Notes: generated by a model from the sequence alone, not told the origin. DNA of 64,000 nt from Emydura subglobosa (GCA_007922225.1 ML679973.1:2794033-2858032), one strand, 5' to 3'; shown: positions 22,701 through 34,253, numbered from the stretch's first letter. Program-made: numbers and translations.

Positions 22701-25700
22701 TCCACCTGCCACTCCAAGGGCAAGGTGCCATTCATTGTCTTTGACTTCTCTGACATAAACATAGAACACGTGTATTAAAAAACAAACGCGAAAAGCACCA
22801 GCAAGCCGCTGCTAATACAAGACTCTCCACTGCCCATGTGTTTTCCCCCGAGGAGGGGATGAGAGAACAAACACCACAATGCAGCTTAATGCACTACTGG
22901 AAAATGCTCAGAGACTGCAGACCAGAATAAGAACCTCTATAGACTAGATATGTTAACAAAGGAAGAAATACTAATGGATGGGGTGAGCCAGCCTTTCTCA
23001 GTTTACAGTCCTGACCGGACCACCCTCCCCCAGCTCTGCTGGTGCACTTCATTCCTGGCCTGCACAACTCACTGCTACTCCAGTCCTGCAGATGCCCCCA
23101 CGATGCCAGTCCTCCTCACTTTAGACCTGCAGTGCCACCTGCTATCCCAGCTCTGATTTTCTTCCTTGAGCTGAGACTGATAACTATGCCCAATTGTGTG
23201 GTGATTTTATGATTTAGAGGAGTCTGAAATCATTTTGTTTGTTTTTTTAAATAGCATGATCACCATCATCATCATCCTGGTAGCAGTGATTTGCTGATCG
23301 TCAGCTTTGGTGTTTCAGGTATGTGATTTCTTGGATTTCTTCCTGGCAGCATTTTTTTCCCTGATGTGAATGTAGTTCTGTTGCGGCCGAGTTGGCGCTT
23401 TGCCGCTGGGTAATCCTCCAGCCGCAGGATGGACCTGTGAGCTTGCGTCACCTGAGATTTTAGGCTCCTTGTTAATCTCCGAACATTTCAGTATTGGTGA
23501 GTCTGCGATAACTTTTTTGAACTGAGGCTGGGGTCCTGCATTCTACTCCGGGCTCAGCCCCAGGGTGCTGTGTAGTATCTGGTAAGTCACTTTGTTGTGT
23601 CAGTTTCCCCTCTGTGGAAAAAACCAGTATGTGGTCATGTAATTAAAGACTGTGTTATATTGTCTATGCACAAGAGGGGTGAATTAAGGTTACACAGACC
23701 ACTTTATTTTGTCATCTCCTACCTTCGAGGGTTTCACTTTGCAATCTTAATTGCATTCTTTTCATATAGTTTGTTTTGTATATGACTTCCTTGGGCTTTA
23801 GCAAGGAAATAACAAACTCTGTTTATAAGCAACTCTCATGACCCCCTCTCACACATTATTATGAGGGGCTGCACACACAACCACCAGCTCCGCTACACAT
23901 TTGGAGCTTGATTAACTGAGCAGCTCTGTTAGCTGACAGCAGGTGCAGGCTGCTATGCTCTGTGGACTCTCTGTTACAGGATGCATAATACATTATAACA
24001 GTGGATTACATATGCAGGGAAAATCCATTCTGCCGCCAGCGTAGCCAAGTACGTAGAAGCCTTGCGGCTAAATAGCTCTACCAAATTAGAGTGCTAAGTT
24101 CCATTCCTAGTTCTGCTGTAATATCGCAGTGTGTGAAGCCTTGTTGCAATGTGAAAGAGACAGTGAGTGGATGACGTGAAACGTGATCTTCTGGCTCCCA
24201 GTCCAGTGCACCTTTCCCATGCCCTATGAGATTGGGTGGGGTGAGATGAAGGAAGAACAGAAGGATCCATTTTGCCTATGATTCTATTCAGGTTTTTATA
24301 TGGCCCTGATCATGTTACTGAGCACCCTCTAGAAGTACATAAGTTGACATGACTAGTCATCTGTCACGTGGCTGTTCTGTCTTTCTTCCTCTTCCCCAGG
24401 AGAAAGGATGTGTTTTATGCTTTGTTTGGTTTCAAATAATGTAATCTGTACGCGTCGCTATGAGTACTCAAGCCAGCAGGTTGAAGAAATGCCCCTGGAG
24501 TGGAAGGTGTTGAGCTTTGTGATGCTCCTCGTCCCTGAGGTTGTTCATGCCACAGTTTTGGATCAGCTGCTGAGAAAGTTCTGCAAAGAGGAGCTCTAGC
24601 GTTGTGGGGGCAATTCCATTGTGCCTGAGGGAGGGAGGTGTCAACCAGCGTCCTCATTGCAGAGCTTTAGGCAGCCTTTTAGGTAGCTTGATCCCAAACT
24701 ATTGAGGCCTAGAACTGGATTTGCTATTCTGTGGGAAGCCAGCGTAAAGAGCAAGGTTAGGTTTGGCATGCTTACGGTAGCCAGCATTACTGAGGAGACG
24801 TGCTGCTGCCTTCTGAGCTAACTGGAGTTTCCTGACAGCTGAGGGCTTCTGGCCAAGATATATGGCATTGCCATGGTCCAGACGGGAGGAGACAAAGGCA
24901 TTTATTACTGAGGCCAGGTCATCATCTGCCAGGATGGGGAACAGTCTCCTGACCTGCTGTAGACGATAGAACATGCTTCTTGCAGTCGGAGATAGAACAG
25001 GTTGCTTGTCTGTGTCCCATTCAGAGGTCCAGTTCTGTGCAACCACAGGAAAAAAATAAGGGCAATCAGGAGGAAGAACTGTGTTTACGATCGATATAAT
25101 AAAATTGGGAGGCCAGGTAGCCAGCCAGGATGGCCCTAAGCAAATGTCTATCTCCAACTCCCACAGCACAGTTGATGCCATCTCTTTTTCAAAAGTGTTA
25201 TGAATATTACTGGTTGTGTCATTTGGTAGGTACATGCTCCATTATATAAAGCCTTTTTAAAATTGGCTTTGTTCACTTGCATTTATTCTTTCCCCATTTA
25301 ATGCCCTTCAGTTGTTTTTTTTTTCCTCTTACTTCTGCTCTGTATGTTATCTTTTCTTCCATCTTTTTGGTCTATTTTCCTCTCCATATCACTGTTCTAT
25401 ATTCCCTTCTCTTCTCCTTCTTTCCCCTTCCTATACAATGTTTCTCTTCTTCCTTCTCCCAAATTTCCAATTTCTCTGTCCTCTTCCACTATCAATTCTT
25501 TCCTCAACTTCTCTTCATGTGTCTGAACAGCACCTAGCACAATGTGGGGCCTCAAGAAGCCAGTGTAATACAAATACAACTAATAATAAAGGAGAGAGAG
25601 GGCCTTCACTGTCTGACACAGTGCTCCTGGTTTGTTGCCTTACGTACCTGCCTCGTTAGTTATTGGCCAACACATTCTTCCCTTTTAAATTCAGTCTCCT

Positions 25701-28700
25701 TCCTTCTCTTCTCATTTCTTCCATCTGGATATAGGATGAACCAACCTGCCAGGTTGCCTTGGGTGTGAACCAAAGAGAATAGTTTTGTCCTAGAAGGGAA
25801 AGACCGTGAGCTAGGAATTCACTGGACTATGAATCCATCAATAGACAGGGTAGAGTCAGCCCTGCGTCTGAGCATGATGGGAAATAATCTCCGTACAAAC
25901 CACCTGAAGTCTCGGTAGGGTATTTTGGGTGAGAGTCTTTAGAAGAGTGTTGCACAGAAAGAGCGTCTGGCTCAGGCAAGGAGTTTATTCCTAAGGTGAT
26001 CTGCTAGGACAAAAGTTGGAAACTCTGTGGACGCCTGTTCCTCTGTATTGGAAAACAGTAGTCCTGAAGAAGGACAATGCTGATTTGCTAGAGCCCACTG
26101 CTGGTGGAATGTTGGCCTTTTATTTTTCTCTTTGAACGCTACATCGCTGTAGAATGAGGAGTTTGCTGTTTGCAATAGTTTTGGTGAATACCTATATTTA
26201 TTGGAGGAATAGAAAGAGACCCTGACTGACAAAAGCTTTTATCAAAAGATATTTATATCTAAACTTTTAAAAAAGAGGCAGTGAGAAAAATCCCCTATAA
26301 ATGTAATCAAGCTAATAGGGAACATGCTTTTATAACATTTATAGAAACTTTTTTTTTTTTGTCCTTTTGATAGGAACTGCTTTTCAGAATGGAAACAAAT
26401 TGTTTTGTATAAAGCCTTTTTACAAAACAAATCTCAGGAACCAGGCTCCAGTAGCACAGACCAGACTAGGATCTGTAGTAGCAAGCTACTAGGTGCCCTT
26501 CTGAGGTGATTAAAGGCATTCTGCCTCTGGTCTCGTCATTCATAATTTACCAAGAGCCTGTGAATACTGAGAGTGTTCTGGCTTGTTGCTGCCTTTTACA
26601 CATCCCATTGTCGTGGCCCGGGCATTGAACGTTTGCTCTTTTATTTCAGGGCGCCGCTCCATCAGTGTCACCACTCTAACCTCAGCTGGGAACATCGGGG
26701 AAGATGGCATCTTGGGCTGCACTTTTGAACCTGACGTCAAGCTCAGCACCATAGAAATTCGGTGGGCTAAAGCTGGGGTCTCTGGGATGGTTCATGAGTT
26801 TAAAGGCGGCAAGGACCATCTAAAAGACCAGGATGAAATGTTCAAGGGCCGGACCGCGGTATTTGCAGAGCAGGTGATTGGTGGGAATGCCTCCTTGGTG
26901 CTGAGAAATGTGCAGCTCTCCGATGCTGGTGCTTACAGGTGCTCTGTCACCACATCCAAAGGGAATGCAGAAGCAGGGCTGCAATATAAGACTGGAGGTG
27001 AGGAAAATCTAGTGGGAGAGCCAAAAACACAAACAAAACCCAGAAGGAGTTGTTTCTGGAGTTCTGTTACTTGTGAAAGGCCTAGCTAATGCAGATAGGC
27101 CCCATGCAAATTGAGCTGCGCGGCTCTGCTCATACATCAGAATCCTCACATTTAGCATCCTCTTCAATTCCAGTCCGGGATTTCCACAGATCTCTGCCAG
27201 CTCATTTCTCTCCAAACAAGCAGCATCCCCTTCTCTAACAATCCTTGGACACTGTACACCTCTGTCAAGTCCTTCACTCCTGCCCTACAGCCCGGCTGCT
27301 ATTCCAGTGCTGGGCCACTCCCCCACTACAGGTCTGCCAATGCTTCTCAACCCTAACTTGCAACGCCTCTAGCAATTCTAGTCCTGAGCCTCTTCTGTGC
27401 CTTCTGCAACAAATCATTCTGTGATGTGGGCAAACCTCCTCTTGCAATCAAGGACTGTGCCAAAACCCGGTAACTTGCATTGGTACCTGTAGAGTAGTAA
27501 ATTGAATCCAGGATTCTGGGGATGAATGGCAAGTCACACTACAGCCAACACTGGAATTCAGCTTCTGGAGCTATGAGAGCTTCCATTTACACATACTTGT
27601 GACCTCCCTACAGGAGAGTTTTTGATGAGCCCTCTGGAACTGGTAAATCCTGGCATATCTCCCGAATTTACCAGTCCTTTTCAGTGCTTCCTTCTGTCTC
27701 AACTGATCCGGAGCCTTGCTGCATTTTCCCTGTCCTCTAGCAAAACATTTGAGTAAGGAAAAATGTGGGACTAGCTAAGTAATTCACTGTGGGGAATCTG
27801 AGATTTGTCTCCTACTTCAGAAACTGGTGGGTGTTTAAGACCCGGGAGTTGACAGGTTACTCTACTCTAGTGGAAGCAGAGCTGCCTGTCATATGAGACT
27901 AGTGAAAGGGTCGCTTTCTACGAACACTGAACAAGGAGCTTTATTAGGCCTTGTCTACCCTGGGATTTTTGCAAGATACCTGCTGCAGATTCTGCCATGT
28001 CGGGTATTCTCAAAAAGGGAATTACAGCCAGTTTCCTCTCTCTTTGTGTCACTCAGGGAGCAGATCTGGACAGAGAATCTGGGCCTTTGTCCTTAATTAG
28101 TCCTTATTTGTGCTAACTGTGCAGATTCACAGGGCTTTGCATTACTTTGTACATCTGTAAAATCATGCTAACTTACAGTAGCTGCAGCTGACTTCTTGTA
28201 GAGAAAATATTTCTTTCACCAGTGGCATTCTTGTCTCCAGCAGGGTATTCCTGAAATAGCAGAATTAATTTGTCCTACAGTTTGCCATCCCCTTGGTGTT
28301 CCCACTGGACTGTATTGTAAATGCCTCTGGAGAATTTCATCCGCTGCAGTTTGTCCACGCTTCCCCTTGCTTCCAGAAAGCACTGAAGCAAACTCCTTCC
28401 ATTCTCTTCCAGAATGAGGCATCTAGAATTATCCTTGGTTTGAACTGTATTGCTGCAGGGAAAGTAAACAAGAGACATGAATGTAGAAGAGTTTCCTTGA
28501 GACTTCCAGAGAAATTCAGGGACTTCCCCTCCCTTATCATGTTTTTCCTCTGGAAAATAAGATTATTTTTAAATGCCTCATTTAGAAACATAATTTAACT
28601 TTTCCTCCATTGACTGTTTTTGCTTTTCTCAGTTGCTCAGCTGACTACACAAAGGGCCTGATTCTAACTTCATAGATGAATATTATTTAAAGAATCGAAT

Positions 28701-31700
28701 CATCTAAGTGGTAGAGATTTCATAGGACTGCAGGTGGCTCTTGTGTAGTAATTTAGATTTTATTAATTGAATGATTGGCAAACAGAAAAGAGCCACAGGT
28801 GTGACAATCAATTCTTTGCTACTGGTAGTTCACGCAGCTCTAGTTGTGATCTGAACTATGGAAAGAAAATGCAGTTTTCCACAAACTTTGACTTTTGCTA
28901 ATTTGTTCATTATTCAAAAACAGTAAGAACAAATATTTATGCTAACATTAGTGCCCGTGGGTTGGTCATACTGGGATTATTGTTTTAGGTGTTTACTAAT
29001 GGATCCCTGCGATTGTTCTCTAGTGATGCTATAGTTTTTGCTCCATGATTGGATGCCTGAATCTTTTTAAAAATAGGCTTTAAATCATTAAAACAGTGGC
29101 ATGTTGAAGATGGTCATGCAGATATTTCCAGTGCAAGCTTTTGCACTATCAAACAGCCACATGAATGTTTGTGACATTTCTTACTTTGTGTGAAAATTTT
29201 AGTTACTGTCATCCAAAGTTTTGACAGACTGGGTGTGTTTCATCTATCCACATTTGCCGAAAGTGAACTAAAATGATTATGAATAGCATTGCAGCTAATC
29301 TGTAGGTTTAATCACACAGAAGTTCACAGTATTCACTGAGCAGTAGTGATAACTAGCTTTCCATTACTAGCTTGATATGCTTGTTTTTTTAACCTTCCAA
29401 CTTGCTCAGAAAACACACTTTCTAGCTAGAATTTCTTACGGTTGCTGTCCTGCTACAGGAGAATTTTGCAGAGCTATTTCAAGATAACCAGATAAGGTAT
29501 TTTGAAGACAGGGAACTAGAGTAATCATATTTTCAAGATATAAAATCAGGAATGTGTTGGTGACATTTTTAGGGTCACAGAATAGTTATATAAAAGACAA
29601 AATGCACTTTAAAAATGCATGTTGGTGTTGCTATTGCCAGCTTCTGACTAAACAGTGGCATAAGCATTATTCTTGGACTGGAGAATATTTGTTCAGTACT
29701 TTAGTATTTCAAATTAGTTTATGATGAAACCTACATTAGAGCCACAGCTTTGCTAGAATCTACATTCAACTTTTCTCTTCACTCCAGATACTGTTCATCA
29801 CACTGAACACTTATTCCACTTGATTATGTTCCATGAATCAATGAAAAACCAGGAAAAACTGAAATTATCCTGGAAAAACTGCTATATATGGCCATTGTAC
29901 ATAAGACCATGCTTTCGAAAGTGCTCCACATTCACAATTAGGGCTAAATTTTCAATTGTGGGTGCTGAGCACTTCTGAAAAGTCTGCCATAATGATCAGA
30001 TCTACCAGTACTATAAATGAGTACAATGCCACTGAAACCAATAGTATTTCACCTGCGTATGTCATCTTTGAATTTGGTTTATGCCTGTAACGAGTTTATT
30101 TTCACTAATGCATTATATGGATTGTACATCACTGGATGTAGTTACTATGAGTCAGTACATGCCCATGGCAGCCACACACGTTTAACGTGCTTGTTGTCAC
30201 ATCCACACTAGGGCTACCCACAGGTGTGTGAGCGGCCATGTCTTCTGGCCATGCATCCCAGAGTTCCCAGACCCAGGCTGGGGACACCCTCATGAGCAGC
30301 CAGAGGAGTTGTGAGAGGAGCGGGCAGACTCTCATAGCTTTCATAATTTGAGGGGCTCCGCCCCCAACCACCGTAACCACTGAAAAAAAAAATTCCACAA
30401 CTCCTGGGGGGCTGGTCCTCCATGATAATCTTCGGTCCAGAAGCCACCAACTTTTAAAAATGTTCCAGCCCAGCCACCTGGGCCCCAATTGCAAGCCACT
30501 TTCATAGCCACCAATGTATTTGAGAGACTGCTCTGCAAACCGATGGCTGCTCTCGTTCTGGAGCATGGCGGCTGTACAGCCCCAGGAGTGCTGACCGCTG
30601 GTATAGCAGGGTGGCAGCGTTACCAGCGGGGGGCTGAGCCTGCCATCCTTAGCTGAGTGAATGGCTGGATGGGCTCCTGGTGGGTGAAGTGTACACAGGC
30701 AAACGGGATTATTAGACCAGACCCAGGGACAGAGAGTGGTAGGACTATGTCGTTCTTCAGACCAAGGCTAGTCAGCAGTGGCGCTGAACTCTCACCTAAG
30801 GAAGGCTGCTTTTCTGGCCTCTTTTGAAGAGCTCGTGCTGGCCCTGCGGCACCAGAGTACCAAGATGAGAGCCCCACAGCCTGCACGGAAGCTGGTCTGG
30901 AGGAACTGGCTGTCGCTGCTTGGTGCAGGTCACTTGTGCGCCGCTTTGGGGGTCAGTAAATCCTCTGTGTACTCTGCAGTGCTGGACACCTGTGATGCTG
31001 TAAATGCTACGCTGCAGGAACGTGTGCTGAGGCTGGCCCGAGTCCTCCTACAATCACAGTTGCCTATTTTGAATTAACATATTTTCTCTACCCTCTTGCT
31101 GTTTGAAAGGTTCTCAGAATGGGGGGGAGTGACCTGTTGACTAAGTGACGCTAGTCACATGTGAAGTAGAAAACAGAGAGAACTCTTCTCCCCTCTAATC
31201 TGTCAATTGCAATAATGTTCGGAGGTCCTTGTCACAGCACTAAATACAACGTTCTGAGAGACGAGCTTGGATGGGCTTTGTAAAAGTGCCTGAGTTAGGA
31301 ACCCAGGGGGACATGTGCTCCTAACTCATGTAAGCATTTCTGAAACTCCCACTTTTCATTGATTGTCTCTTTAATTGTTGTATGGCCTGTTGTAACCACA
31401 GCAGTCCCAGGATATTAGAGAGACAAGGTGGGTGAGGTAATAGCTTTTGTTGGACCAACTTCTGTTGGTGAGCGAGACAAGCTTTTAAGCCAGGGGACAG
31501 CAACCTGTGGCATGCGTGACGATTTTGAGCCACGCCATTTCTGGCCTCAAGCAGTACTGCACGGCAGCCGCTCCCCCTGTCCAGCCCTGCAGCAGGCGGG
31601 GACGCAGAGCAGCCACCACGTGGTTCTGCTTGGGGCCGGGAATGGCTCCTGGGCAGGCCCAGTGGCGCACCAACCCACCCACTCGCTGGGTGCATCTAAG

Positions 31701-34253
31701 GAGCCATGGGGCCCTGGGTGTGCAGGGGCCAGGCAGCCTTCTCCCCGCCACTGGGCGGCTGGGCAGCATCTGCCCCTCTCACTCCTGCTCCCCACCGGAG
31801 GGCTGCCAGGGATGTCTGTGGGGGGCAGCTCCTCAAAGGAGGGCCTGGCCGACATCCCCCCAGGCCGGCGCCTGAGGGCATGGCCCCCTCGGTACGCCAC
31901 TGCCACCACACCTGCCGTGAAGGAGTGGAAAGGGGAGAGCTGGAAAAGAACCCGCCGACACCTCCCCCGTCACTGCTGACAACGGGTGTGTGTGTGTGCG
32001 CGCGCGCGCAAATACCAATAGCGGCCCCTGGGCACCAGACACCCCGTAAGCCACTGGCCAGGCGCTGGGGCCAGGGCGCTGGTCCCACGGCACCTAAGAG
32101 AGGGGCAGGGGGACGACTTGGCACGCTCCTTCCCAAAGGTTGTGGACCCGTTTTAAGCTTACACAGAGCGCTCCTTCAGGGCTGGGGAATGTACGCGCAG
32201 TGGCACATGTACAAAACATCTCACTCACAGCTCCCTCCGGCCGCAGCAACGTATATCCTGACTGCTTGCGCAGCGCCGGTTACACGCCCACAGAAAGGGC
32301 CCATTGCTGTGAGGGGCTGAGCACTTAGCACCCACTGATTTCAGGGGGTGCTTCGTCTCTGAGAGGAGCTGCCTGCTTTCTCACAGGATCCGGCCCCAAA
32401 GCGTGCGGGGCAGGGTTACGAGTGCTGCAGATAGCTCAGTGGAACTTGTTAGCTTGATAAAGCGAATTGACCAGGTTTAAGGAGTTTTAAGCTAGTCTGC
32501 GCCTAGCCCCACAGTTAACTGCCTGGAACTCTGTCTGCCATGGCAGGATGAAGGCGGATACCCTGAAACAAGAGCTTCAGGTAAGTAGATACTGTACTTA
32601 GATGTTATAGTAATAGGCATTCTAGCAAATGGACACAGCAGGTATTGTGTAGCTGATGCCCAGAGGTTCCAGTTTTGTTCACCTGTCTTCTCTTTAACTG
32701 ATTCCGCAGCTTTCAGCGCTCCAGAGGTGCAGGTGGATTACAACAGCAGCATGGACGCCCTGCGGTGTGAGGCTCCCCGGTGGTTCCCTCAACCGGTTGT
32801 GCTTTGGACCTCACACAATAACACCAGAGACAACTTGTCTGAGGTCTCCCACACCAGCTTCAAGCTGAACTCTGAGAATGTGACTTTGAAGGTGGTTTCT
32901 GTTCTGCACAACATTACAGCTAATGCTACCTACACCTGTGTAATCAAGAATGACATTGCCAAAGCTACGGGGGACATCAAAGTGACAGGTACATTCCAGC
33001 ACCACCTAAAGGCATTATGGAAGGCAGGTGGGTTAACTCTGGGTATGGGCTCATGCCTTGTGGAATTTGAAGTTGGCTACAGCGCTTTTCTAGTTGCTGG
33101 TTCCAATCCAGACCCCAGCTAGAGTAGGGTGGATGGAATAGAATTCAAAACCTTTCATGTTGTAGTTGCTTGTTCTAAATCTAGTCCTTGCTTAGGGCTT
33201 GTCAACACATATAGCGCTGCAGCTGCACTACTGTAGCACTGGAGTGAAGATGCTACCATGCTGACAGGAGAGCTTCTCCTGTCAGAGTAATTAGGCCACC
33301 TCCCCCAGAGGTGATGGGAGGTTACATTGATGGGAAAAGCTCTCCTGTCAACATAGCATTGTCTACAGGGGGGTTAGAGTGGCATAACTGTATTGCTCAG
33401 GGGTGTGGATTTTTTTACATGTCCGAGCGATGTAGTTATACCACTGTAAAAGTTTGTAGTGTAGACCTGGTTTTAGCCAAAGGAAAATGTATCTGAGCAC
33501 ACCTGAAAATATTCTCACTGAGTAATAAAGTCCACAGATCCACTGTGATGAGTCTTTAGCCTGGCTGTAATTTGGGAATAGGACTGGACCTGTCAGTCAC
33601 TGACACTAGGGGAATGGCCTCACAGTTGAGAACTTCCATAGCCAGGCTCATTGCATTCGACTTTCTCTAACTAGAGTGTGTTTACAACAGCTTGACAAGT
33701 CAAACCGTCTCTTCTACTGCAGAGCATGGAGACAAAGCGGACAGTGAAAACATTTTGAAATTTGAAACTGTTTGATCAGCTCTCCATGGAAATAATTTCC
33801 TCTAAGAAAAAAGCAACTTCCATCAGTGGCTGACTGCAGCTGCTCCCTTTGTTTCAAGAGGGAATTGGATCTATTGGACCTTGTTATTCTGAAGAAAGGA
33901 TAGTTTCAGGTCTTCTTAGATAAGATTTCCTATTCTTTGTCACGCTGAGGTTCACAGAACTGTCACAATGGGATTTTCACAGCAGTGTGCCTCCAGGGTG
34001 GGAAGCAGGATCATCCTTGACCTATGGACATTAAAGAAAGGAAACAGTGTATGCTCATCTTTCCTTTGGTGGGGACCAAATATGTGAATTGTGCCCTTCA
34101 TTCTGGCAGTCTGTTTTTTCTTCCTCTACAGATTCCAACGTCAAGAAGACGGTCCATTTGCAACTACTGAACATGAACATGGCATCCGCCTCCTTATCCC
34201 CTCTTGCCCTTTATTGGATACTTCTACCTCTCATGTACCTGATGGCTTTGTAG
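16738..34253 (+). CDS. VTCN1: VTCN1 (B7-H4, V-set domain T-cell activation inhibitor 1), five exons, exon 2 out of frame
   Basis: VTCN1 is a B7-family cell-surface ligand that restrains T-cell activation. Coding exons are 16738-16769, 23255-23318, 26650-26997, 32710-32988 and 34132-34253. They give the N-terminal hydrophobic leader, an IgV domain (ILGCTFEPD, AGAYRCSV), an IgC domain (LRCEAPRWFPQP, TYTCVIKND) and a hydrophobic C-terminal tail (YWILLPLMYLMAL). At least six N-glycosylation sequons are visible (NAS, NNT, NLS, NVT, NIT, NAT), fitting a heavily glycosylated protein. The summed coding length is 845 nt; one extra base in exon 2 would make 846 nt, that is 281 residues plus stop, against about 282 in human. 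As written, exon 2 shifts frame and meets TGA at 23294. All other exons are intact. An alternative internal acceptor could keep the frame. Confidence 0.92.
19239..19345. repeat. Perfect 23-bp inverted repeat (hairpin), followed by a turtle repeat tail
   Basis: The left arm at 19239-19261 (GAGTCCTGTAGCACTTTAAA plus GAC) and the right arm at 19323-19345 are exact reverse complements, with a 61-base spacer. The sequence that follows (CAGACTAACACGGCTACC, about 19,366) is the conserved end of a repeat abundant in turtles. The structure looks like two inverted copies of that repeat's end. Confidence 0.8.
20185..20310 (-). mobile_element. tRNA/CORE-type SINE, antisense
   Basis: Read on the - strand it gives GGTCTAGTGGACTGAGCATC, then ACTGTGTGACCTTGGGCAAG, the typical body of tRNA-derived sauropsid SINEs. 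It carries no intact promoter. Confidence 0.65.
23255..23318 (+). CDS. VTCN1: VTCN1 exon 2: hydrophobic leader, 1-nt short
   Basis: After a T-rich tract and AAATAG, the exon encodes S-MITIIIILVAVI. The frame then breaks, and the expected LIVSFGVS follows in the +1-shifted frame before GTATGT. The exon is 64 nt, whereas the phases of exons 1 and 3 require 65. The missing base falls in the codon between ATT (ending 23291) and CTG (from 23294). The tandem acceptor TAGCAG at 23281-23286 could give a shorter in-frame exon. Confidence 0.88.
24700..25020 (-). mobile_element. Non-LTR retrotransposon fragment (L2-like), antisense
   Basis: The - strand encodes VSSRLDHGNAIYLGQKPSAV followed by RKLQLAQKAAARLL. 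This is the C-terminal reverse-transcriptase block (SRLDYxNxLYxG, LQxxQNAAARLL) of L2/CR1-group LINEs. It is degraded. Confidence 0.75.
25262..25525 (+). repeat. Pyrimidine-rich tract
   Basis: About 260 bases are strongly enriched for C and T on the + strand. It is low-complexity, which explains the overlapping Phe/Ser-rich open frames there. Confidence 0.6.
26650..26997 (+). CDS. VTCN1: VTCN1 exon 3: IgV domain
   Basis: The acceptor is TTTATTTCAG and the donor GTGAGG. The 348-nt exon starts GRRSISVTT, with the disulfide Cys in GCTFEPD and in YRCSV, and the V-set DAGAYRC motif. The frame is fully open and ends in phase 1. It is followed by intron at 26998. Confidence 0.96.
30778..31077 (+). 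pseudogene. Possible degraded Harbinger-type transposase fragment
   Basis: The 99-residue frame contains GHLCAALGVSKSSVYSAVLD, then TCDAVNATLQERVLRL. This is reminiscent of the N-terminal part of Harbinger nucleases (a GVGKSTV helix followed by an AINxxLLxRVVxL segment). The catalytic region is absent. No similarity search was possible, so the family call is tentative. Confidence 0.3.
31491..32150. mobile_element. GC-rich hAT-like non-autonomous transposon with 8-bp target duplication
   Basis: TTTTAAGC occurs at both borders (31483-31490 and 32151-32158), the 8-bp duplication typical of hAT. The ends CAGGGGACAGCAACCTGTGG and, inverted, CGGGTCCACAACCTTTGGG are related terminal repeats of the CAGGGGTCxxCAACCTTTGG type seen in Charlie-like elements. 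It is 660 bp and very GC-rich. Long overlapping open frames inside are composition artefacts. A (GT)n(GC)n tract lies at 31986-32009. Confidence 0.78.
31986..32009. repeat. Alternating GT/GC tract
   Basis: Twenty-four bases of strictly alternating purine-pyrimidine (GT then GC units), a sequence type able to adopt Z-DNA. Confidence 0.8.
32710..32988 (+). CDS. VTCN1: VTCN1 exon 4: IgC domain
   Basis: This 279-nt exon runs from AFSAPEVQVDYN to GDIKVT. The paired cysteines are in LRCEAP and YTCVIK. It carries a dense set of N-glycosylation sequons. Acceptor TCCGCAG, donor GTACAT; phases 1 and 1 are kept. Confidence 0.96.
33190..33477. mobile_element. MITE with TGTCTACACT-type ends (VTCN1 intron 4)
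   Basis: The left end TTAGGGCTTGTCAACACAT and the right end GTAGTGTAGACCTGGTTTTA are degraded inverted partners. Internal motifs (CATTGTCTACAGGGGG, GCTCAGGGGTGTGGATTTTT) match the 8.7 kb copy (CGCTCAGGGGTGTGAAAGAA). Confidence 0.65.
34132..34253 (+). CDS. VTCN1: VTCN1 exon 5: hydrophobic tail and stop
   Basis: The exon starts DSNVKKTVHLQLLN and ends in a hydrophobic stretch before TAG at 34251-34253. The acceptor is CTCTACAG. The tail serves as the membrane anchor in the family (transmembrane or GPI-signal type); the sequence alone cannot decide which. Confidence 0.93.

Larger units (their letters stand above)
16770..23254 (+). other. VTCN1 intron 1
   Basis: 6.5 kb of intron. It holds a hairpin repeat (19.24-19.40 kb), an antisense SINE (20.19-20.31 kb) and an old MITE-like stretch (about 21.08-21.40 kb, with GTGTGTCTATATGGCAG at one end and CGGGTGTACCTATACATG at the other). 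No exon or RNA gene was recognised in the remainder. Confidence 0.5.
23319..26649 (+). other. VTCN1 intron 2
   Basis: Contains weak SINE-like pieces near 23.51-23.62 and 24.06-24.15 kb, an antisense LINE fragment at 24.70-25.02 kb and a long pyrimidine-rich tract at about 25.26-25.52 kb. Nothing else was recognised. Confidence 0.5.
31395..32250 (+). repeat. Dispersed turtle repeat, split by a transposon
   Basis: 31408-31490 (ATATTAGAGAGACAAGGTGG, GTTGGACCAACTTCTGTTGG, GAGACAAGCTTTTAAGC) and 32151-32210 (TTTTAAGCTTACACAGAGCG, CTTCAGGGCTGGGGAATGTA) are adjacent halves of one abundant repeat. They are now separated by the insertion at 31491-32150. Confidence 0.75.
26998..32709 (+). other. VTCN1 intron 3
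   Basis: 27.0-30.1 kb shows no recognisable element. A possible Harbinger-type fragment lies at 30.78-31.08 kb, and a turtle repeat interrupted by a GC-rich hAT-like insertion lies at 31.39-32.25 kb. Confidence 0.5.

Noticed and set aside
25277..25659. Phe/Ser-rich open frames
   Set aside because: They come from a pyrimidine-rich low-complexity tract.
31428..32320. Several long overlapping open frames (up to 204 codons) on both strands
   Set aside because: They lie inside the GC-rich hAT-like insertion, are open in several frames at once, are Pro/Gly/Ala-rich and resemble no family.
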